A program made the translations under genes and the position numbers. The notes beneath the pieces are model-generated. The model worked only from the letters and a program-made list of their open reading frames with translations, had not been told where the DNA came from and made no database searches. From positions 1 through 11,670 of the forward strand of contig DQTK01000040.1 in NCBI GenBank assembly GCA_015662815.1: a stretch of DNA of 11,670 nt, written 5' to 3'. The DNA comes from Aquifex aeolicus. GTDB taxonomy: Bacteria; Aquificota; Aquificia; Aquificales; Aquificaceae. Below, piece after piece: positions 5,044-11,670 of this stretch. Position 1 is the stretch's first letter. Each line of letters opens with the position of its first letter.

Positions 5044-6831
5044 TCATATTTCCTTGTGGAGTTTTTCTATATATATTCTTTCTAAAATCTTTCTGGCTAT
5101 AGGAGCTGCGGACTTTCCTCCGCTTTCACCGTGTTCTACAAATACGCCTATTATAAATTTGGGGTCTCTGTAGGGAGCAAAGCCTACAAACCAAGCGTGA
5201 TTCCTATATTTCCACGGCAATTTTTTCTTTCGCTTTTTGTACCATTTCTTTATCTTCCTTTTGTTTTTGAAAAAAACTTCAGCGGTTCCGGTTTTTCCTG
5301 CTATATCGACTATTCTTGACATGGCTTCTTTGGCAGTTCCCTTTCTTACCGCTTCTCGCAATCCTCTTTTAATGAGTGCAAAGTATTCAAGATTACCGTA
5401 AATAGCCTTTAGAACTTGCCTCTTATTTTTCCATATAACATTTCCTTTATCGTCCAAGATTTCCTTCAAAAGGGTAGGTTTATATATCACACCGTTATTG
5501 GCAATTCCCATTATCATAAGGGTTTGTTCCATAAGATTACTTAGCAAAAATCCTTGTCCTATACTCATATTTACCGTATCTCCATCGTACCAAGGTTCCC
5601 TAAAACGCCTCTTTTTCCACGCAGGTGTAGGGATAAACCCCCTCCTTATAGGAAGCTCAAAGGGAATGTTTTCACTGTAACAAAATTTCTTAGCGTAATA
5701 CCTGATTTTTGTCGGCCCGAGTTCATACCCTACCGTGTAATAGTAAATGTCGCAGGAGTCTTGAAGGCTTTTTATAAGATTTACCTTTCCGTGTCCCCAC
5801 CTTTTCCAACAGTAAAATTTTCTATCACCTAATTCAAAGGAACCTTTACAGTAGACAATATTCCAGGGACTTTTGGTTTTAGTCACCAGTGTTGCATACG
5901 CGATAGGGACTTTAAAAACCGAAGCGGGGGGATACAATCCCCTTATGGCTCTATTGAAAAAGGGTTTCAACGGATTTTTGCTTAAACTTTTCCAGTCTTC
6001 ATAAACTGTATTTGGATTGAAATTCGGAAAACTAGCAAGGGCTAATACCTCACCGGTGGAAGCATTGAGCAGTATGACCGCTCCCGCGGGATGACCACTC
6101 TCTTTAAATACGTCTTCGACAATTTTTTGAAATCTCACGTCAATAGTCAACTTCACAGAATTACCCTTTTTGGGTTCTTTTCTTTCTAAAACCTTTACTA
6201 TTTTCCCTATCGCGTTTACCACTACCTTTTCTTCTCCCAGGTCGCCGGTAAGTATGTTATCCAGCGAACGCTCTATTCCCATTTTTCCCACGAAGCTATT
6301 GGGACCTATCCGTTTTTTGAGCCTTTTAAAATCTCTAGTACTGGGATGTCCTACATAGCCGATAATGTGGGAACCTAAGTCATTTAGCGGATAAATTCTC
6401 TTAGGCATAGCTTCAATAAATACTCCGGGCAATTTGTATTTATTCCTATAGAACTTTTCTATTTCGTAAGGTGTAAGGTCTGTTTTCACAATCAAAGGTT
6501 CAAAACCTTTTATAAGGACTTTTTTCTTATCAAGTTCTATTCCAAAGAGCTTGCGAATCTCCTCTATTACAGTTTCGAGTTCGTTTTTTCTTAAACGGTT
6601 TACATCGAGTACCATAACATGGCGAGGTATATCGTAAGCTAATTTTTTTCCGTTTCTGTCATAAATGTCTCCTCTCGGTGGATAAAGGTATCTCCTCCTT
6701 ATATAGTTCCTCTCGGAAAGTTCCCTGTATTTCTTTCCCTCTAAGATTTGAAGCCTAAAAAGATTTACCGTTATACCTAGGAAACTTCCTATAGATGATA
6801 AAAGCATTACTAAAAAACTACGCCTCTTCAT
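5044..6831 (-). CDS. mrdA: Penicillin-binding protein 2, class B transpeptidase for cell elongation
   Basis: This 595-residue inner-membrane enzyme cross-links peptidoglycan during side-wall growth. A short basic cytoplasmic start (MKRR) leads into one membrane segment at about 6-28. The periplasmic dimerisation domain follows, with the signature YPPRGDIYDRNG at 50-61. The transpeptidase domain holds all three active-site motifs: SVFK (Ser304, Lys307), SCD at 359-361 and KTGT at 513-516. SCD and the DSCDIYYYTVG context are typical of PBP2, not of the division protein FtsI. The stretch just after KTGT (about 522-540) is unusually rich in Lys and Arg but sits where PBP2 proteins have a variable loop. 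Its ATG overlaps the end of mreD by 14 bases, so it is the second gene of that operon. The symbol pbpA is also used. Confidence 0.95.
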   Translation of the reverse strand: MKRRSFLVMLLSSIGSFLGITVNLFRLQILEGKKYRELSERNYIRRRYLYPPRGDIYDRNGKKLAYDIPRHVMVLDVNRLRKNELETVIEEIRKLFGIELDKKKVLIKGFEPLIVKTDLTPYEIEKFYRNKYKLPGVFIEAMPKRIYPLNDLGSHIIGYVGHPSTRDFKRLKKRIGPNSFVGKMGIERSLDNILTGDLGEEKVVVNAIGKIVKVLERKEPKKGNSVKLTIDVRFQKIVEDVFKESGHPAGAVILLNASTGEVLALASFPNFNPNTVYEDWKSLSKNPLKPFFNRAIRGLYPPASVFKVPIAYATLVTKTKSPWNIVYCKGSFELGDRKFYCWKRWGHGKVNLIKSLQDSCDIYYYTVGYELGPTKIRYYAKKFCYSENIPFELPIRRGFIPTPAWKKRRFREPWYDGDTVNMSIGQGFLLSNLMEQTLMIMGIANNGVIYKPTLLKEILDDKGNVIWKNKRQVLKAIYGNLEYFALIKRGLREAVRKGTAKEAMSRIVDIAGKTGTAEVFFKNKRKIKKWYKKRKKKLPWKYRNHAWFVGFAPYRDPKFIIGVFVEHGESGGKSAAPIARKILERIYIEKLHKEI

Positions 6832-7285
6832 TTATTCTTTTACATACAAATTTACACAAAATTAAAACAAAGATTAAATCTATTGCGAGAGAAAGTATTA
6901 GCGATTTTGCTGCGAAATCTATTAAAAACTTCCTTTGAACTATAAAGATTAAAAGTAGTTTTCTTATGACCAATACTATAGGAAGGATTGCAAATAACTC
7001 CACGAATAAACTCCTTACGAAAATAAAAAAAGTCGTTAGCATGTAAATGTAAGTAAAAAAAACATTTAAGAGGGTAATAATTCCCCAGCTGTCCGTAATC
7101 GCATCTAAGAATAAGCCTATCAAAAAGGCAGATATCAAGGCTTTTTCCCTAATAAAATATAAAGAAAACAAAATAAAAATAAAGGAAAGAGAGGGGGTTA
7201 AAAATAGACTCCCAAAGATCGGTGTGAATACTGCAGCTTGGAACACCGATATTAAGAGTGAAGAAAAAACGAAAAGTAAAGTCAT
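6818..7285 (-). CDS. mreD: Rod shape-determining protein MreD
   Basis: This is a small polytopic inner-membrane protein of the elongasome. The 155 residues contain about five hydrophobic segments, and GLFLDAITDSWG at 57-68 corresponds to the GLxxDxxxxxxxG segment that is the best-kept part of MreD. The gene lies directly upstream of, and overlaps, the PBP2 gene, an arrangement common in mreBCD-mrdA clusters; mreB and mreC are not here. A TTG at 7298-7300 would add five residues, but that codon lies within a perfect TATAAT -10 element followed by TG, so transcripts would begin downstream of it. I therefore prefer the ATG at 7283-7285. MreD is weakly conserved; the call rests on topology, the motif and the neighbour. 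Confidence 0.8.
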   Translation of the reverse strand: MTLLFVFSSLLISVFQAAVFTPIFGSLFLTPSLSFIFILFSLYFIREKALISAFLIGLFLDAITDSWGIITLLNVFFTYIYMLTTFFIFVRSLFVELFAILPIVLVIRKLLLIFIVQRKFLIDFAAKSLILSLAIDLIFVLILCKFVCKRINEEA

Positions 7286-7299
7286 CAACCTAAAACTCA

Positions 7300-7305
7300 A
7301 TTATA
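7300..7305 (-). promoter_or_regulatory. -10 element of the mreD-PBP2 operon
   Basis: A perfect TATAAT on the minus strand (7300-7305). The start of transcription would fall near 7293, about 8 bases before the preferred mreD ATG. No good -35 is found at 16-18 bases; the 17-base position reads TAATAT. Confidence 0.5.
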
Positions 7306-7321
7306 CGCGAGAGTAAACGAT

Positions 7322-7327
7322 TATATT
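7322..7327 (+). promoter_or_regulatory. Possible -10 element at the head of the flagellar operon
   Basis: TATATT on the plus strand lies 8 bases before the ATG at 7336, so the message would be leaderless or nearly so. No -35 of quality is present. A weaker flagellar-sigma-28-like reading (TAAAACTC at 7291 with AACGATTA at 7316-7323) has a 17-base gap, longer than usual. Confidence 0.3.
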
Positions 7328-7335
7328 AAAGTAAT

Positions 7336-7839
7336 ATGAAGTTATTATCTACTCTACTGATAACAATGGGATTTGTTTTACCTGCACAGTATGAGAAGGA
7401 TAAAGATAAGTTAGTAAAGATCTACCATCAGCTTGTAAAGTTGGAACAAGAAGCTAAAAGCGGAAAAATAGATACTAAATTTGTAGATAAGCTAAACTCT
7501 ATCGGTTATCCCCTATATATGCTTTATCAAAAGTACAGGTATCAAAAGGACAAGAGTGAAATACACCATAAACTCTACGGTATAGCTAAAAAACTTTACG
7601 AAGACTACCTTATGGTAAAAAGGGATATATTTCCAAGGTTTGTAAAAATAGACGCCGAAAGGAATAATTTACCAGTTTGTTCAGTAGAAACTGTGGGAAA
7701 AGATAAAAGAAAACTTATAGTACGCGTAAAAAACCCAAAAGATGACAGGGAAATAATAAAAATTTATAAATCAACACAACTTTACTATGCAAATCGGATA
7801 GGTTTTGAAGTTATAGACTTTAGACCATGTAAGGAATAA
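7336..7839 (+). CDS. Secreted protein of unknown function, first gene of the flagellar operon
   Basis: I do not recognise this 167-residue protein. Residues 1-17 (MKLLSTLLITMGFVLPAQ region) look like a signal peptide, with possible cleavage near Pro-Ala-Gln at 16-18, so the mature protein would be periplasmic. The next 85 residues are charged and predicted helical by eye, with many Lys, Glu and Tyr. The C-terminal part, from about 112, alternates hydrophobic residues as in beta strands. It holds the protein's only two Cys, 115 and 165, which could form a disulfide. No ribosome binding site precedes the ATG. It lies 21 bases upstream of the FliK-like gene in the same direction, so co-transcription with the flagellar genes is likely. 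A role in rod or hook assembly is a guess from position. Confidence 0.75.
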   Translation: MKLLSTLLITMGFVLPAQYEKDKDKLVKIYHQLVKLEQEAKSGKIDTKFVDKLNSIGYPLYMLYQKYRYQKDKSEIHHKLYGIAKKLYEDYLMVKRDIFPRFVKIDAERNNLPVCSVETVGKDKRKLIVRVKNPKDDREIIKIYKSTQLYYANRIGFEVIDFRPCKE

Positions 7840-7860
7840 ATTAAGAGTATAGGTGGGGGT

Positions 7861-8781
7861 ATGGGGATAGAAAAACTTCGGAACACTCAGATATTCAATA
7901 GCTCCGGTTTAAAGGCTTTTTCTTCAAAACCTAAGTTTAATAAAGGGGATTTTTTAGAGATATTGTTAAAACTTCTCGGTGAGTCTTCAGTAACCTCTAA
8001 TTATGTAAGAACCGCAGAAAAAATTGATGAAAACTCGTTGTCTTCTAAAGAAGCTATTTTGCCAATAAATCTAATATTTCCCAATACACAAGTAGAATAC
8101 TACGAAGAGAATATATCTGAAAAGAATTTGAGTAATTTCCCAAATGACATTTCAAAGGATATACCTAAGAACATTGAAAATACTGATGAAAGCTTAAACC
8201 TGTTCGATAAAATAAATCTTGAAAATCTAAAAGATTACGGAATTAATATAAAACTCAAACTTCATAATAGAGTGGATAAAGAAGTTTTTTACAGTCTGAA
8301 CTTCCAAACGAAAACTTTGACTTCCAAAGGTAGATTTGAAAGGAAAGAGTCTAAAAGTGGAGAAATCTATCACGCCGTTCAGGTTGAAATAAAGGAACTA
8401 CCTCAGGAAAGTATGAAAGTTCAAGAGTCAGAGAAAAGTTTAATGTTAAAAGATTTTAGAATGTTCGAAAAAGACGGGGAAAAAAGAGTAATGGTAAAAT
8501 TCAACGAGCTTGGATTTGAAATAAGATTTCTTCGGGATACCGCAAAGCTCAGGTTCACTTTAAATCAACAACTTGCCAACTTTATAACTTCCTACGATGC
8601 TGTGAGGATTTCGCAGATATTTCAAAGCTTCGGTGTGAAATTGGAGAGTGTTAACATAAACGGTCAAGAGATATATAACAGGGAAAAAAATAAAGATAAA
8701 GGTAATATAAAAGTAAATGAATCTACTCACAAGAGCGATAATACTTATGGCTATGGCAATTCTTTTAGCATTTTCCTTTAA
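7861..8781 (+). CDS. fliK: Putative flagellar hook-length control protein (FliK-like)
   Basis: The 306-residue protein has a polar, low-complexity N-terminal two thirds rich in Asn, Ser, Glu and Lys, and a more ordered C-terminal domain at about 205-272. That domain has the beta-beta-helix-beta pattern of the FliK C-terminal domain: a strand around RVMVKFNELGFEIRFL, with the LG counterpart of the PxxLG segment, then KLRFTLN, a helix through ISQIFQSFG, and VKLESVNING. FliK measures hook length and switches export specificity through FlhB. Identity to FliK is inferred from architecture and from its place before flgB. AGGTGG at 7851-7856 is the ribosome binding site. The last 65 bases overlap the next gene, so the extreme tail (about 285-306) may be an unimportant extension. 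It could also be another unrelated flagellar protein. Confidence 0.5.
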   Translation: MGIEKLRNTQIFNSSGLKAFSSKPKFNKGDFLEILLKLLGESSVTSNYVRTAEKIDENSLSSKEAILPINLIFPNTQVEYYEENISEKNLSNFPNDISKDIPKNIENTDESLNLFDKINLENLKDYGINIKLKLHNRVDKEVFYSLNFQTKTLTSKGRFERKESKSGEIYHAVQVEIKELPQESMKVQESEKSLMLKDFRMFEKDGEKRVMVKFNELGFEIRFLRDTAKLRFTLNQQLANFITSYDAVRISQIFQSFGVKLESVNINGQEIYNREKNKDKGNIKVNESTHKSDNTYGYGNSFSIFL

Positions 8782-10504
8782 TGCTTCAACTACGGATGAA
8801 GAAGAAGCATCTAAGATTTATTACGAGAGAGCTCTAAAGGCACTTCATGTAAACGATTATGAGGATGCGCTTGTTTTCTTTTCAAAGGCTTTATCCCTAG
8901 CCCCCGGTAGTAAGTACGGTGAACTCTCTTACCTTTATTACGGCTTAACTTATGCTCTATATTCCTATCACTTAGGCAATAAAGAAGGGATTTTTTCAGC
9001 CATAGGATACCTGAATCAATACACTTTTTACTACAAAGAGCCCAAATATATTACACTCCAACGGGAATTCTTAGGTGATTCATACTTTTTAATAGCCTGG
9101 TATGAGGATGCAATGAATATATATGCGAACCTATACGGGGATACGAAAAAAAAGGAATACCTTCTGAAATACGCATTCATTTCAGCTCTTTACGGGGATT
9201 ACACAGGATATAACGAACTCAGAGGGCTAAAAAGCCTCCCAAAAGATTATTTGTACCTCTACCACCTTGCTCTCGGAATATACAGTATTGATTTTAAGAA
9301 AAATAAAAAAGCTCTGCAACATTTAACGAAAGCCTTAGAACTTAATCCCTTTCTTAGATACGATGTCCACTTCAATTACTATACTGGTCTGGCTTATTAC
9401 AAAAACGGGGAAATCCAGCAGTCTATACTTTTCTTCCTAAGAGCTAAGGACTTGGACAAGTTTGGACTTTACAGAACTATGGTAAATTACTACCTTACTC
9501 AGGTTTATCTGGCAACCAACAATTTCTCTGAAGCCTATGAGATTTACAGGGAAATATTTAGGGAAATTTTTTACAACCCTATTTACAAAGTTATCTACTC
9601 CAATTACTGGCTAAATGAAGAATTCCTGAAACGATACGATGACTTTAAATTTTACTACGATGTAATTTTACAGATAGGATGGCTCTCTACTGGAGAAAAA
9701 ATTATTGGCTATCCGCTACTGGCTCTCTACAATAAGGCTCTGGAGAGTAAAAACCTGTCTAAAGAAGAAAGAGTTTTCATAGGAACTATTAACTTTGAAA
9801 ACACAGATTTTGTTATGAATAAGGAACTCTTTTCCTTTAAAAAACAATTGGAAGTTTTAAATCGAAAACTTTCTTTAATGAATGCAAATCAAAATGCGGA
9901 ATTTATAGTAAGGCTGTACAAAACCAATAGGAATAACTTCTTGACAATTTTTTACAAACCTGATTCTCTCTTTGTGCTTGCACAAGCTCTTGTATATACA
10001 GGAGACGAAGAATTTTTAAAAATAGCTAAACTTCTACCCAATACTCCAGAACTTAAATTTCTCGAGGCCAAATACTGGTTTGCTAAGGGTAGAAAGGAGG
10101 TAGCTGAGAGATTTCTAAAGGATTCCATAAACGATTTAGAAGGGATAGATAAATTGGAAGCCATACTCCTGCTCTATTACCTTACCGAAAATCCCTATAT
10201 AGATGAAGCCTTGGAGTTAGCTAGGGAGTATGAGGAACTTGAAAATTATTTCCCTTACATGTATAGGCTTGCGGGAGATATTTACTACGACAAGGGTATG
10301 TATAGAAAAGCTCTGTTAATGTATAAGGAATTTTTACAGAATTATAAGGTGAAGGATGACATTTACGGTGTTACACTGGTTAAGATGGGATATCTGGCAG
10401 AGGTATTACAGGATAAGGAAACTATTGATTTTGTGGTGAAAGAAGCAAAAGGCTTTAAAAACCTATGGAGTGAAGCTATATTAACATTATGGGGTGGGAG
10501 CTAA
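8717..10504 (+). CDS. Secreted TPR-repeat protein of the flagellar operon
   Basis: This 595-residue protein has a signal peptide at 1-23 (MNLLTRAI, then a hydrophobic core up to FNA) and is otherwise helical tetratricopeptide-type sequence. Clear repeats include ASKIYYERALKALHVNDYED at 31-50 with ALVFFSKALSLAPGS at 51-65, KALQHLTKALELNPF at 198-212, the unit at about 217-247 (NYYTGLAYYKNGEIQQSILF), the one at 255-285, and PYMYRLAGDIYYDKGMYRKA at 513-532. Such solenoids act as scaffolds for protein partners; here that would be in the periplasm. It begins 65 bases inside the FliK-like gene and ends one base before the flgB ATG, so it is embedded in the flagellar operon. The ATG at 8717 is preferred over 8747 and 8753 because it supplies the basic residue before the hydrophobic core. 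No specific partner is known. Confidence 0.85.
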   Translation: MNLLTRAIILMAMAILLAFSFNASTTDEEEASKIYYERALKALHVNDYEDALVFFSKALSLAPGSKYGELSYLYYGLTYALYSYHLGNKEGIFSAIGYLNQYTFYYKEPKYITLQREFLGDSYFLIAWYEDAMNIYANLYGDTKKKEYLLKYAFISALYGDYTGYNELRGLKSLPKDYLYLYHLALGIYSIDFKKNKKALQHLTKALELNPFLRYDVHFNYYTGLAYYKNGEIQQSILFFLRAKDLDKFGLYRTMVNYYLTQVYLATNNFSEAYEIYREIFREIFYNPIYKVIYSNYWLNEEFLKRYDDFKFYYDVILQIGWLSTGEKIIGYPLLALYNKALESKNLSKEERVFIGTINFENTDFVMNKELFSFKKQLEVLNRKLSLMNANQNAEFIVRLYKTNRNNFLTIFYKPDSLFVLAQALVYTGDEEFLKIAKLLPNTPELKFLEAKYWFAKGRKEVAERFLKDSINDLEGIDKLEAILLLYYLTENPYIDEALELAREYEELENYFPYMYRLAGDIYYDKGMYRKALLMYKEFLQNYKVKDDIYGVTLVKMGYLAEVLQDKETIDFVVKEAKGFKNLWSEAILTLWGGS

Positions 10505-10879
10505 ATGGATATCTTTAGGGGGGTAAGTGAACTGAAGCACTATCTTGATTACACTTGGAAGAGACATAAGGTTATTTTGGGTAATATTGCCAATTCCGAC
10601 ACACCAAATTACAAAAGGAGGGATTTAGTCTTTAAAGTAGAAGAACCGAAGATTCCTTTGAAAACTACTACAGAAAAACATATAAGCAACTTTAGAAAGT
10701 TTGAGGTCAAGATAGTAGAGGATAAAAGTACTCTTACGGGGAATGACAGAAATAATGTAAGTATAGAAAGGGAAATGGCTCAGCTGGTAAAAAATATGTT
10801 GGCTTATGAAACCTACCTGAAGTTTTCCACAGGTAGCTTAAATACCCTGAATAAGGTTATTAAAGGGAGGGTTGAATGA
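10505..10879 (+). CDS. flgB: Flagellar proximal rod protein FlgB
   Basis: FlgB is one of the proximal rod subunits, exported by the flagellar type III system and placed next to FliE in the basal body. The 124 residues contain the rod-family N-terminal signature GNIANSDTPNYKRRDLVF at 26-43 and the C-terminal helical segment SIEREMAQLVKNMLAYETYL at about 87-106. Length and layout match FlgB of other bacteria. GGTGGGAG at 10493-10500 serves as ribosome binding site, and the stop codon of the TPR gene directly precedes the ATG. The TGA at 10877-10879 overlaps the flgC start. Confidence 0.96.
   Translation: MDIFRGVSELKHYLDYTWKRHKVILGNIANSDTPNYKRRDLVFKVEEPKIPLKTTTEKHISNFRKFEVKIVEDKSTLTGNDRNNVSIEREMAQLVKNMLAYETYLKFSTGSLNTLNKVIKGRVE
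10866..10870 (+). promoter_or_regulatory. Ribosome binding site of flgC
   Basis: GGAGG lies 5 bases before the ATG at 10876 and 8 bases before the in-frame ATG at 10879. The spacing slightly favours the second, which would remove one Met. Confidence 0.6.
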
Positions 10880-11280
10880 TGGATATATTTGATGCCCTTG
10901 ATTTGAGCGCTTACGGAATGTACGCACAAAGGGTAAGGATGAATATTATAGCATCAAATCTTGCAAATTATGAGGCTTACAAAAATGACGGAACACCCTT
11001 TCAAAGATTAGTTCCTTTATTCCAAGCGGTGGAAAATCCAGAGGATTCCTCTGAGGTTTATGTTGTGGTAAAGGAAATACGAGAAATTCCCGGCTTCAAA
11101 CTTATCTACGACCCAGACAACCCAAACGCGGATGAGAAAGGATATGTAAGGCTTCCCGATATAGAACCTGTTAAGGAGATGATTGATATGATTGCCGCTG
11201 TGAGGAGTTATGAGGCTAACCTAAAAGCTTTTACTTTGACTAAAGAAATTTTTGAAAGAACTTTTGAGGCATGGAAGTAG
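10876..11280 (+). CDS. flgC: Flagellar proximal rod protein FlgC
   Basis: FlgC forms the proximal rod with FlgB and FlgF. The 134-residue product has the family N-terminus, with SAYGMYAQRVRMNIIASNLAN at about 11-31, and the diagnostic segment DPDNPNADEKGYVRLPDIEP followed by KEMIDMIAAVRSYEANLKAF near the C-terminus. Two adjacent Met codons (10876 and 10879) are possible starts. The first overlaps the flgB stop, the second begins directly on its last base. The 3' end overlaps fliE by 10 bases. The order flgB-flgC-fliE-fliF is the common basal-body cluster. Confidence 0.97.
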   Translation: MMDIFDALDLSAYGMYAQRVRMNIIASNLANYEAYKNDGTPFQRLVPLFQAVENPEDSSEVYVVVKEIREIPGFKLIYDPDNPNADEKGYVRLPDIEPVKEMIDMIAAVRSYEANLKAFTLTKEIFERTFEAWK

Positions 11281-11552
11281 AGAAATTAGGATTTATACCT
11301 TCTCTTTTTGTAAATCACCAACTTCCACAGGAAAAAGATATAGTTGAAAATTTTAAAAGCTTCGTAGAATGGGTTAACGAAAAACAGTTAAAATCTGAAA
11401 ATCTCAAAAAAAAGGTTCTCCGCGGAGAAGACATACCTCTCCACGAAATAGTATTGGAAACGGAAAAAGCAAACGTAGCTTTAAATCTACTGATAGAGGT
11501 TAGGAATAAGCTTCTTGAAGCTTACAATGAACTTATGAAGATGCAAGTCTAA
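11271..11552 (+). CDS. fliE: Flagellar MS-ring/rod junction protein FliE
   Basis: FliE joins the MS ring (FliF) to the proximal rod and is needed early for export. The 93-residue protein has the expected C-terminal signature: IPLHEIVLETEKANVALNLL at about 55-74, then EVRNKLLEAYNELMKMQV at 76-93, matching the family's LHxV...KA...L...VRNKxxxAYxExMxMQV ending. The N-terminal third is variable, as usual. The ATG lies within the last codons of flgC. The GAGG just before it is very close (1 base), so translation probably depends on coupling to flgC. The fliF ATG follows one base after the stop codon. Confidence 0.95.
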   Translation: MEVEKLGFIPSLFVNHQLPQEKDIVENFKSFVEWVNEKQLKSENLKKKVLRGEDIPLHEIVLETEKANVALNLLIEVRNKLLEAYNELMKMQV

Positions 11553-11553
11553 A

Positions 11554-11670
11554 ATGGACAGACTAAAAGAGTACTTTAAACTTTTGAGAAATAAGTTTAA
11601 CGAACTTACCCCGTTTCAGAAAGCCCTGTCAATAGGTTTACCTTTATTATTTCTTTCACTCGGAGCTGTA
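11554..11670 (+). CDS. fliF: Flagellar MS-ring protein FliF, N-terminal fragment (cut by window end)
   Basis: The first 39 codons are present, beginning MDRLKEYFKLLRNKFNELTP and leading into the first membrane segment (KALSIGLPLLFLSLGAV). This charged cytoplasmic start followed by a hydrophobic helix, directly after fliE, is how FliF begins. FliF forms the membrane ring on which the rod and export gate are built. The identification leans on gene order, since the ring-building domains lie outside the window. Confidence 0.85.
   Translation, partial: MDRLKEYFKLLRNKFNELTPFQKALSIGLPLLFLSLGAV

Noticed and set aside
5200..5266. Lysine/arginine-rich stretch after the KTGT motif of PBP2, considered as an insertion
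   Set aside because: PBP2 proteins have a variable loop of about this length at this place, and a hyperthermophile bias to Lys explains the charge.
7291..7323. Sigma-28 (flagellar) promoter-like pair TAAAACTC ... AACGATTA before the flagellar operon
   Set aside because: The gap of 17 bases is too long for the usual sigma-28 spacing and the -10 half matches poorly; kept only as an alternative remark.
9952..10164. A 70-codon minus-strand open frame within the TPR gene
   Set aside because: It is antisense to a long repeat protein, isolated, and has no likely promoter or family.

Overview
The window looks like chromosomal DNA from a hyperthermophilic, autotrophic member of the Aquificales, close to Aquifex or Hydrogenobacter. 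The grounds are an AT-rich genome with very high Lys/Glu/Ile content, heavy use of ATA for Ile and AGA/AGG for Arg, strong GGAGG ribosome binding sites, tightly packed overlapping genes, and a five-gene 2-oxoacid:ferredoxin oxidoreductase operon of the kind used in the reductive TCA cycle. The genus is an inference from recognised families, not from a search.

Left part (191-3970, minus strand): one operon, read right to left, encoding a five-subunit 2-oxoacid:ferredoxin oxidoreductase, most likely pyruvate:ferredoxin oxidoreductase. The order is a small 2[4Fe-4S] ferredoxin-like subunit, a 189-residue lineage-type accessory subunit, alpha, beta and gamma. A well-formed promoter lies just upstream (4003-4031). 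The genes abut or overlap, except for a 172-base spacer before alpha. Before the end of this operon, bases 1-135 probably hold the last 44 codons of an unidentified convergent plus-strand gene.

Middle (4060-7285): dprA (DNA processing protein) starts 89 bases from the oxidoreductase operon, divergently. It runs convergently into a two-gene minus-strand cell-shape operon, mreD followed by the class B penicillin-binding protein PBP2. No mreB, mreC or rodA is present alongside.

Right part (7336-11670, plus strand): a flagellar operon that diverges from mreD across a 50-base promoter region. It starts with a small secreted protein of unknown function. A FliK-like hook-length-control candidate and a secreted 595-residue TPR protein follow, then the rod and basal-body genes flgB, flgC and fliE, and the first 39 codons of fliF. 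The known part builds the MS ring (FliF), the MS-ring/rod junction (FliE) and the proximal rod (FlgB, FlgC). The three upstream genes are probably assembly or export partners, by position only.

No tRNA, rRNA, CRISPR array, insertion sequence or other mobile element was seen. The least-explained material is the accessory subunit of the oxidoreductase, the three poorly characterised proteins at the head of the flagellar operon, and several starts that seem to lie only a few bases from their promoters.
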